From positions 1 to 6,840 of the forward strand of contig CALKUW010000076.1 of assembly GCA_937996585.1 (NCBI GenBank): 6,840 nt of DNA. The letters are read 5' to 3'. Source of the DNA: an uncultured Flavobacteriales bacterium (lineage in GTDB: Bacteria; Bacteroidota; Bacteroidia; Flavobacteriales_D; Sanyastnellaceae). The notes under the pieces are model-generated. The model ran no database searches. It was not told the origin of the DNA and saw only the letters and a program-made list of their open reading frames with translations. This document shows positions 1 to 4,958 of this stretch, piece after piece (position 1 is the first letter of the stretch; each line of letters begins with the position of its first letter). The position numbers were made by a program, and so were the translations under genes.

Positions 1-452
1 TGGTGGCATCGGGCGACCCGTGGTTGGGCGATTTTGATGCTGTGGATGGGAGTCCGGGAAGCGACATCCAGTTGGGTGGGCTGTTCGGGGGCGGGTGGTA
101 TGTGGCCCCCGAAGCATCCAATACCATCGCGGGACCGGACCGGGAGGTGCTCATCGGTCAGTTCACTACCAATGGGGACCTCAGCGGGACTTTGCTCGTC
201 CAGGTGTTGCGGCAAGGCGTGCCGAGCTTCATTGACCCCACGGCAGACTTGAGGTTGTACCTGCCCTTTGCTTCGAATGCACAGGAAGACCCCGTCGGGA
301 GCGGACCTTCATTTTGCGGTGAAGGCACGGCATGGAATGCCAACGTAGGACAGTGCATCGAAAAATGCACGCGGGATGTGGACGGGGACGGCATTGTTAC
401 CGTGCTCGATATATTGGAGGTCCTTTCCTATTTCGAGTCGACCTGCAATTGA
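1..452 (+). CDS. Secreted protein with dockerin-like C-terminus, 3' fragment
   Basis: The gene is open at the left edge. The frame starting at position 3 (GTG, read here as an internal Val) runs 149 codons to a TGA at 450-452, so the N-terminus and any signal peptide lie outside the window. Visible residues 4 to about 88 align with residues 154-236 of the large repeat protein at 2048-4852. Shared landmarks are a PW pair, a WY pair and the block GQFTT-x-GDLSG, so the two are paralogues in this domain. A linker with Cys105, Cys118 and Cys122 follows. Residues 125-136 then form a 12-residue calcium loop with Asp at positions 1, 3, 5 and 12, followed by a hydrophobic helix (LDILEVLSYF) and a final STCN. 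This matches half of a dockerin-type repeat. It is probably an extracellular or surface protein. Function is unknown, and no catalytic motif is visible. The gene is convergent with the next one, 16 bp away. Confidence 0.85.
   Translation, partial: VASGDPWLGDFDAVDGSPGSDIQLGGLFGGGWYVAPEASNTIAGPDREVLIGQFTTNGDLSGTLLVQVLRQGVPSFIDPTADLRLYLPFASNAQEDPVGSGPSFCGEGTAWNANVGQCIEKCTRDVDGDGIVTVLDILEVLSYFESTCN
375..449 (+). other. Dockerin-like calcium loop plus helix (protein domain)
   Basis: Codons 125-149 of the left-edge gene encode DVDGDGIVTVLD followed by an amphipathic helix and a Cys near the end. Loop positions 1, 3, 5, 9 and 12 carry D, D, D, T and D, the dockerin/EF-hand ligand pattern. Only one copy is present, whereas classical cellulosomal dockerins have two. 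In Bacteroidota such tails are common on secreted proteins, and no cohesin partner is visible here. Calcium binding is inferred from the motif. Confidence 0.65.
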
Positions 453-468
453 AGACTTCAGGAAGGAC

Positions 469-1680
469 TCATCCTGCCTTCAGGTAGGCATAGCCCAGCC
501 GCTCTGTCAGTTGCTGTTTGCGACGCCCGACCTTGGAGGATCGGGGGTGCAGATCCAATTGCAGGCGGCAGAAGCACCATTCGATCAGGTCCCGATACCC
601 CCGGGTGATTTCACCGAGTCTGAACTGGGACTCGAGGTCCAGCGCTCGTTCCTTCTTGCCCTTGTCAAGCGCGGCTCCCATAGCACACAGCAGCATGAGC
701 TGCCGGTGGTGTTCTTCGTAGTGCGCGAGTCGTTCCGGTGCGACGGTGATGGATTGCAGCTGATGCATCAGTGGCCGGTCATCCAGAATCAGCGCGACCA
801 CTGAGATTTCATGCAGCCAGATGAGCGGGAGTTCGGCGGGATGGTCCGTTCCGTGCACCTGTGCCCACAGGTCCTCGAAATCCCGGCGGCCGGCGAGCCA
901 ATGCACAGCGAAAATCCGACTGCGCAGTATGGGGTGGAGGTGGGGCACGCCATCATCCAACCCGGGCACAGTCTCCATGCGTTCGCCATTGAGGAAGGCT
1001 CGGAAGGCGTGCAGGCAGTGCGCGAAAATGCCGATTTCCGGAGAGGGCGGGTCGTCCAGGAGGTATTCTGTCCATGCGCCGTAGTAGCCATTGAGCTCAT
1101 TGTAGTTCACGTGCGTGAGGTAGACGCTCTCGAGAAAGACCGGCAGGCGCAGCAGCGGATACTCCTCTGCCGGGACGGAGGGCAGAAGCATGCCGATGGC
1201 GATGCCGTAATGCAGCTGATGGGAATACTCCCAGCGGGCCACATTGATCAGCGGCGATTGGAACATGTCCCCGTATTCCTCGAGCCGGTCGGTCAGGATG
1301 AGTTCACGGGACATCTGCACGTAGAGGTCCATGCGCTCCAATTGTCCCGGCAGGGAAGCAACCAGTCGCAAGGCGTCCTCAATCCTGCCGGAGTCGAGCA
1401 GGGAGAACACCTCTTCGGACACCCGCCATTTGGCCGCACCGCTGTCCGTTGTGGCGAAGGCCTTGAAGTCGGGGAATCCGCAATAGCGCGCCAGGGCGTC
1501 CAGGGTCTGCTGTCGGGGTTTCACAGCCGGGGCCAATCCGTAAAGCCGCCTCAATGTGTTGTAGCTGACGAATTCATCCGTCGATTCGAGGATGAGCGCC
1601 GACAACACTTCGCAGTCCCGCCTGGAGCTCAGGGGCAGGTGCGCCCGGTCCTGAACGGCGATGAGCAAACGATCCAGCAT
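469..1680 (-). CDS. Helical protein with HTH-like N-terminal region, unknown function
   Basis: This is a complete 403-codon gene, ATG at 1680-1678 and TGA at 471-469. I do not recognise a named family. Residues 22-75 resemble the N-terminal region seen in many Bacteroidota proteins of unknown role: DCEVLSALI, then EFVSYNTLRRLYGL, then a basic turn (VKPRQ), then TLDALARYCGFPDFKAF. The spacing suggests a compact helical, possibly HTH, fold with NTLRRLYGL as the candidate recognition helix. Residues 85-403 look almost entirely alpha-helical and could form TPR-like hairpins, with an aromatic-rich segment at 193-208 (YNELNGYYGAWTEYLL). There is no signal peptide or membrane segment, so it is probably cytoplasmic. 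It is transcribed divergently from the large repeat-protein gene and convergently with the left-edge paralogue. A regulatory role is possible from that placement, but this is inference only. No Shine-Dalgarno sequence is seen, as usual in the phylum. Confidence 0.8.
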   Translation of the reverse strand: MLDRLLIAVQDRAHLPLSSRRDCEVLSALILESTDEFVSYNTLRRLYGLAPAVKPRQQTLDALARYCGFPDFKAFATTDSGAAKWRVSEEVFSLLDSGRIEDALRLVASLPGQLERMDLYVQMSRELILTDRLEEYGDMFQSPLINVARWEYSHQLHYGIAIGMLLPSVPAEEYPLLRLPVFLESVYLTHVNYNELNGYYGAWTEYLLDDPPSPEIGIFAHCLHAFRAFLNGERMETVPGLDDGVPHLHPILRSRIFAVHWLAGRRDFEDLWAQVHGTDHPAELPLIWLHEISVVALILDDRPLMHQLQSITVAPERLAHYEEHHRQLMLLCAMGAALDKGKKERALDLESQFRLGEITRGYRDLIEWCFCRLQLDLHPRSSKVGRRKQQLTERLGYAYLKAG

Positions 1681-1752
1681 CCAACAATGTACCCATTATG
1701 TATCAAATGAGCGCTGGAATCATCGCAAATTGCTGATGGACCGTTCATTCGA

Positions 1753-1772
1753 AGCAACCCAACAACGTTGCT
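1753..1772. repeat. Short inverted repeat, 6-bp arms
   Basis: AGCAAC at 1753-1758 and GTTGCT at 1767-1772 are reverse complements around an 8-nt spacer. The site lies about 73 bp upstream of the helical-protein start on the - strand. It could be an operator half-site pair or chance, since six base pairs is little. Confidence 0.3.
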
Positions 1773-1865
1773 GAGGTGACTTCCTTGTACCCTTCCTACC
1801 TGACAGACTTACGTTGTGCAGCGCGAATTCTTCTGAGAATTTGCTGCTCTGCTGTGTGCACGAAA

Positions 1866-1910
1866 TCATGTCGTGATCGCTTCACGATGAACCGGTGAGA
1901 ATCACCCGGT
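1866..1910. repeat. Two adjacent inverted repeats
   Basis: The first hairpin has TCGTGA (1871-1876) pairing with TCACGA (1882-1887) around a 5-nt loop. It extends by TCA (1866-1868) with TGA (1888-1890) across a 2-nt bulge. The second follows immediately: ACCGGTG (1891-1897) pairs with CACCCGGT (1903-1910) around a 5-nt loop, with one bulged C. No T-run follows either, so they do not look like intrinsic terminators. They lie 138-182 bp upstream of the large gene and could be a regulatory or leader structure. Function is unknown. Confidence 0.45.
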
Positions 1911-1936
1911 CGATTATGGCACTCGTCTTCCCATAA

Positions 1937-1947
1937 CTGCAGTGCAG
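1937..1947. repeat. Perfect 11-nt palindrome
   Basis: CTGCAGTGCAG is symmetrical around the central G. It lies about 100 bp upstream of the large repeat-protein gene. It could be a protein-binding site, but a single short palindrome carries little weight. Confidence 0.3.
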
Positions 1948-1998
1948 ATAAACACGGAAAGGTTCAAGCGGTAATTCTACTGTGTTGAAATCTGGGTG

Positions 1999-2014
1999 GT
2001 AGGATTATACCTAC
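1999..2014. promoter_or_regulatory. Possible operator palindrome just upstream of the repeat-protein gene
   Basis: GTAGG (1999-2003) and CCTAC (2010-2014) are reverse complements separated by the AT-only spacer ATTATA. The centre is about 40 bp upstream of the ATG at 2048, where a promoter or operator would be expected. The AT-only spacer overlaps the weak TTATAC -10-like element. This is a plausible operator on geometry alone, with no experimental or comparative support available here. Confidence 0.35.
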
Positions 2015-2047
2015 GGGGCGATACCTTGTCTCGCCAAACCATTCACC

Positions 2048-2119
2048 ATGGTCACCAAAATTCACAACCTCACGTTTGCCCTGATGGCAGCGCTCGGATG
2101 CTGCCTGTCCACCCAAGCC
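2048..2119 (+). other. Signal peptide of the repeat protein
   Basis: Residues 1-24 have Lys4 and His6, a hydrophobic core (LTFALMAALGCCL) and small residues before the predicted cut after Ala24, leaving Gln at the mature N-terminus. Cys18 and Cys19 inside the core give a poor lipobox (ALGC), so Sec/signal peptidase I export is more likely than a lipoprotein. Both readings are predictions from composition. Confidence 0.8.
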
Positions 2120-4852
2120 CAACAACAGATCGCGGTCAATTCCGCTTCAGCCCCGACCGGCTACGGCCTCGAAGTCGAGGTCGTCAGCGAGAACATCGGA
2201 CCGCTGATCGGCGCCCTGGGTGTCACCGACCTAACGGGGTACAGCTGCACCCGCCTGTACATCACCACCACCAATGCGGACGACTTCATGTCTTCCATTT
2301 CCGGTGATGCGACCAACCCAACCTACGTCAATACGACGACCAACTTCTACCATGCGGTGCTCGGTGCTGCGACCCCCAACGGTATCAACAGCCTGTTGTT
2401 TCCGGTCTATCCCGACCTCGCTTACGATTCTTGGGTGACCATAGGATTGGAGGGTGCACCGAACGCTGCCGCGGGTGAAGCGGCCGTTGCTACGGTTCAA
2501 TCCCTGGACAATCCGTGGACGACCAACTTCGACACGGGCGGCGGGCTGCCGGGCGCCAACATCTCCATCGACGACCCCATCGGTGGTGCGTGGTATGCCC
2601 TGAATGGAGATGCCAACGGTGTGGCGGGTGCTGACCTCAAGGTCCTCGTCGGTCAGTTCACCACGACGGGTGACCTGAGCGGTCAGCTGTACGCCCAGGT
2701 CTTCATCAACGGAGATGGATCCAACGAGTTCCGCGACACGTTCTACTTCCCTGAAGCTCCCGGTGGTTGCACCGACCCCGAAGCCTGCAATTACGATCCG
2801 GCCGCTCCGGAGGATGATGGTTCCTGCGAATATCCCGCGACCGCTTTCGTCGATTGTGACGGTTTCTGCCTCAACGACACCAATGACAACGGTCTCTGTG
2901 ATGAGGAGGAGGATGCCGGTTGCACGGACACCGGCGCGTGCAACTTCGACCTGATCGCCACCTTGGACGACGGTTCCTGTGAGTACGACAGCTGCGCGGG
3001 TTGTACCGATGACGGCGCCTGCAACTATGATGCTGATGCGACCATCGACGACAGTTCCTGCGAGTACGACAGCTGCGCGGGCTGTACCGATGCCGGTGCC
3101 TGCAACTACGACGCGGACGCGACGATCGACGACAGTTCCTGTGAATACAGCAGCTGCGCAGGTTGCACGGACAGCGGCGCTTGCAACTACGATCCGACCG
3201 CCACGATCGAGGACGGTTCGTGTGACTTCGTGAGCTGTGCGGGCTGTACCGATTCCGGTGCCTGCAACTACGATGCGACCGCAACCATCGACGATGGCTC
3301 CTGCGAATTCCCCGAGCAGTTCTACAACTGCGACGAAAGCTGCATCAATGACACGGACGGCGATGGCATCTGCGACGAACTCGAGACGGTGGGTTGCACG
3401 GATCCTACGGCCTGCAACTACAGCGCTTCGGCCACGGAGGACGACGGCACCTGCTTCTTTGCTGCGGATTACTACGACTGCCAGGGCAACTGCTTGAGCG
3501 ACACCGACGGCGATGGCGTCTGTGATGAGCTCGAGATCGCCGGCTGCGACGATGATACGGCGTGCAACTACGATGCGGCAGCTACGGACAACGATGGCTC
3601 CTGCACTTACGCCGAGCAGTACTACGACTGCGACGGCAACTGCATCAACGACGCCGATGGTGACGGCGTTTGTGACGAGCTGGAGATTCCCGGTTGCCAG
3701 GACAACACGGCCTGCAACTACAACGATGCCGCGACCGACGATGACGGTTCCTGCACCTACGCCGAGCAGTACTACGACTGCGATGGCAACTGCATCAACG
3801 ACACGGACGGTGACGGCGTGTGCGACGAGCTTGAGGTGCCCGGCTGCACGGACAGCGGTGCCTGCAACTACGATGCGGCAGCCACGGACGACGACGCTTC
3901 CTGCGAGTACCTGAGCTGCGCCGGTTGCACCGACCCCGCCGGTTGCAACTACGATGACGAGGCCACCATCGAGGACGGCTCCTGCACCTACACGGACGGC
4001 ATCTGCGAGACCTGTGAGGACGGTGTGATCGTGGACAACGACGCCGACGACGATGGCGTCTGCAACGACGACGAAATCGTGGGATGCCAGGATGCCGAGG
4101 CCTGCAACTACGACGCCACCGCCACCGACCCGGGCACCTGCGAGTACCCGATCGATTTGTACGGGGTGGACAATGTCGACTGCGACGGCAACTGCCTCAA
4201 TGACGCCGACGGCGACCTCGTGTGCGACGAGGACGAGATCGTGGGCTGCCAGGAGCCCGACGCCTGCAACTACGACGCGACGGCGACGGATCCCGGCCAG
4301 TGCGACTACCCGATCGACCTCTACGGTGCGGACAACGTCGACTGCGACGGCGCTTGCCTGAACGACACTGACGGCGACCTGGTCTGCGACGAGGACGAGA
4401 TCTTCGGCTGCACCGACACGATTGCCTGCAACTTCCTGCCCGCTGCGACGGAGGAGGACAGCACCTGCACCTATCCCGCGGAGTTCTACCTCGACTGCGA
4501 CGGCAACTGCCTCAACGACGAGGACGGCGACGGCCTCTGCGACGAGGTCGAGGCCCTCATCCCGCCGGAGTACAACCCGGACTGGAACGGTGACTACTGC
4601 TACACGGTGGCCGACCTCACGCACCTGCTGTGCCTCTTCGGTACCTGTGGACCCGACACGACGGGCGGCCCGGACTACAACCCGTTCTTCGGTGAGGACT
4701 CCTGCTACTCGGCCTTCGACCTCATCCCGTTCCTCACGCTCTTCCAGACCTGTCTGGAGGTCTCCGAGACGGCCGAATCGCCCATCGGTGGTGACGACGG
4801 CTCAAACGGAGGCGGCATGAACGACGATGCCACCAACGAGGACGACGAGTAA
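2048..4852 (+). CDS. Large secreted Cys/Asp-rich modular repeat protein with dockerin-like tail
   Basis: This is a complete 934-codon gene from ATG at 2048 to TAA at 4850-4852. The start is chosen because a signal peptide begins there: a basic N-terminus, a hydrophobic core and a likely cleavage after Ala24 (STQA before QQQ). Residues 27-238 form a beta-rich domain including YDSWVTIG (126-133). Its second half (154-236) is shared with the left-edge gene. Residues 240-837 hold 14 copies of a Cys-rich module A and 9 copies of module B, in the order A B AAAAA B A B A B A B AA B A B A B A B. Module A carries GCTD, ACNYD and DDGSC motifs with three Cys. Module B carries DCDGNC then a 12-residue DxDxDGxxDxxE loop. 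Residues 840-902 are a duplicated dockerin-like segment, and the tail is Gly/Asp/Glu-rich. By hand count the mature chain has about 80 Cys. No recognisable type IX secretion C-terminal domain is seen. A surface, adhesive or matrix role with calcium binding is inferred, and no enzyme motif is visible. Confidence 0.93.
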   Translation: MVTKIHNLTFALMAALGCCLSTQAQQQIAVNSASAPTGYGLEVEVVSENIGPLIGALGVTDLTGYSCTRLYITTTNADDFMSSISGDATNPTYVNTTTNFYHAVLGAATPNGINSLLFPVYPDLAYDSWVTIGLEGAPNAAAGEAAVATVQSLDNPWTTNFDTGGGLPGANISIDDPIGGAWYALNGDANGVAGADLKVLVGQFTTTGDLSGQLYAQVFINGDGSNEFRDTFYFPEAPGGCTDPEACNYDPAAPEDDGSCEYPATAFVDCDGFCLNDTNDNGLCDEEEDAGCTDTGACNFDLIATLDDGSCEYDSCAGCTDDGACNYDADATIDDSSCEYDSCAGCTDAGACNYDADATIDDSSCEYSSCAGCTDSGACNYDPTATIEDGSCDFVSCAGCTDSGACNYDATATIDDGSCEFPEQFYNCDESCINDTDGDGICDELETVGCTDPTACNYSASATEDDGTCFFAADYYDCQGNCLSDTDGDGVCDELEIAGCDDDTACNYDAAATDNDGSCTYAEQYYDCDGNCINDADGDGVCDELEIPGCQDNTACNYNDAATDDDGSCTYAEQYYDCDGNCINDTDGDGVCDELEVPGCTDSGACNYDAAATDDDASCEYLSCAGCTDPAGCNYDDEATIEDGSCTYTDGICETCEDGVIVDNDADDDGVCNDDEIVGCQDAEACNYDATATDPGTCEYPIDLYGVDNVDCDGNCLNDADGDLVCDEDEIVGCQEPDACNYDATATDPGQCDYPIDLYGADNVDCDGACLNDTDGDLVCDEDEIFGCTDTIACNFLPAATEEDSTCTYPAEFYLDCDGNCLNDEDGDGLCDEVEALIPPEYNPDWNGDYCYTVADLTHLLCLFGTCGPDTTGGPDYNPFFGEDSCYSAFDLIPFLTLFQTCLEVSETAESPIGGDDGSNGGGMNDDATNEDDE
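2918..3310 (+). repeat. Tandem 81-bp repeat block (27-residue module A plus SCA linker)
   Basis: Five A modules follow one another at exact 27-residue spacing (residues 291, 318, 345, 372, 399). The first four each end in a short linker containing SCA, which adds a fourth Cys, and the last copy stops before that linker. No B module lies between them, unlike in the rest of the array. Confidence 0.88.
3392..3841 (+). repeat. Tandem 150-bp repeat block (A plus B, 50 residues)
   Basis: Three A+B units start at residues 449, 499 and 549, and the next A module starts at 599, an exact 50-residue period. The second and third units share nearly all of TYAEQYYDCDGNCIND and the following calcium loop, with high DNA identity. 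This suggests the most recent duplication in the array. Confidence 0.88.
4082..4558 (+). repeat. Tandem 162-bp repeat block (A plus B, 54 residues)
   Basis: Units start at residues 679, 733 and 787. The first two are a full 54 residues with a longer linker (YPIDLYG-x-DNVD), and their calcium loops have Leu instead of Gly at position 6. The third has a shorter linker and returns to Gly. This block was probably expanded separately from the 150-bp block. Confidence 0.85.
4565..4753 (+). other. Degenerate dockerin-like doublet (protein domain)
   Basis: Residues 840-874 and 875-909 align at a 35-residue period. Both begin P-x-YNP, carry a CY pair, a loop-ending Asp (856 and 891), a Leu/Phe-rich helix and a closing TC (Cys867 and Cys902). 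The first loop keeps ligand-type residues D845, N847, D849, T853 and D856. The second has Phe880 at position 1 and Gly882 at position 3, so it has probably lost calcium binding. The helix pattern resembles the single dockerin-like tail of the left-edge gene. Confidence 0.65.
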
Positions 4853-4891
4853 TCGACCGACTCCCGCCCATCGGGCGACCAACCAAAACCG

Positions 4892-4919
4892 CGGGCCGGG
4901 CTGTCATCAGTCCGGCCCG
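4892..4919. terminator. Probable bidirectional intrinsic terminator
   Basis: The arms CGGGCCGGGCTG (4892-4903) and CAGTCCGGCCCG (4908-4919) form a 12-bp stem with one G-U pair and a TCAT loop. The hairpin sits in the 106-bp spacer between convergent genes. On the + strand a T-rich stretch follows, including GTTTTTGATTT at 4934-4944. On the - strand TTTTGGTT follows the stem. It begins 39 bp after the repeat-gene stop and lies about 39 bp past the stop of the receptor gene, so it can serve both. A smaller 5-bp hairpin (CGCCC/GGGCG, 4865-4877) lies just before it. Confidence 0.8.
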
Positions 4920-4958
4920 TTGGTATTCAACCCGTTTTTGATTTCAAGGGGTGTGAAA

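Larger units (their letters stand above)
1681..2047. promoter_or_regulatory. Divergent intergenic region
   Basis: These 367 bp separate the starts of two divergent genes and must hold both promoters unless transcription enters from outside. No coding frame with convincing composition and no RNA gene is seen. The region is visibly more AT-rich than the genes beside it and contains several inverted repeats, listed separately. No good match to the Bacteroidota promoter (TTG near -33, TAnnTTTG near -7) was found. The nearest candidates for the + strand gene are TTGAAA at 1985-1990 with TTATAC at 2005-2010, spaced too closely, and TACCTTG at 2022-2028. All are weak, so the promoters are not assigned. 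Confidence 0.5.
2765..4558 (+). repeat. Coding array of A and B modules (14 A, 9 B)
   Basis: Module A starts at residues 240, 291, 318, 345, 372, 399, 449, 499, 549, 599, 626, 679, 733 and 787. Module B starts at 269, 427, 477, 527, 577, 651 (divergent), 711, 765 and 816. The copies are close but not identical in protein. In DNA they differ mostly at third codon positions. About 74 of the 598 residues are Cys. Such arrays arise by unequal crossing-over and are prone to misassembly from short reads, so the copy number is only as good as the assembly. Confidence 0.9.

Noticed and set aside
459..476. CAGGA/TCCTG hairpin at the junction of the first two convergent genes
   Set aside because: Only 5 bp with an 8-nt loop, no T-run on either side, and it lies partly inside the end of the - strand gene. 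Too weak to call a terminator.
811..1710. A 299-codon + strand frame antisense to the helical protein
   Set aside because: Its product is His/Gln/Gly/Glu-rich with no recognisable fold, as expected for the complement of a high-GC gene. The - strand frame has better composition and a clean start.
2918..3841. Possible CRISPR-like array because of the regular repeat spacing
   Set aside because: The repeats are in-frame coding units with synonymous variation and no unique spacers between identical direct repeats. They are protein modules, not CRISPR.
2231..4624. A 797-codon open frame on the - strand, antisense to the repeat array
   Set aside because: It mirrors the repeated GAC, TGC and GGC codons of the sense gene, giving a Val/Ala/Arg-rich product with no domain. 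It stays open because the array avoids codons that create antisense stops in that frame. The sense frame has a signal peptide and conserved Cys modules.
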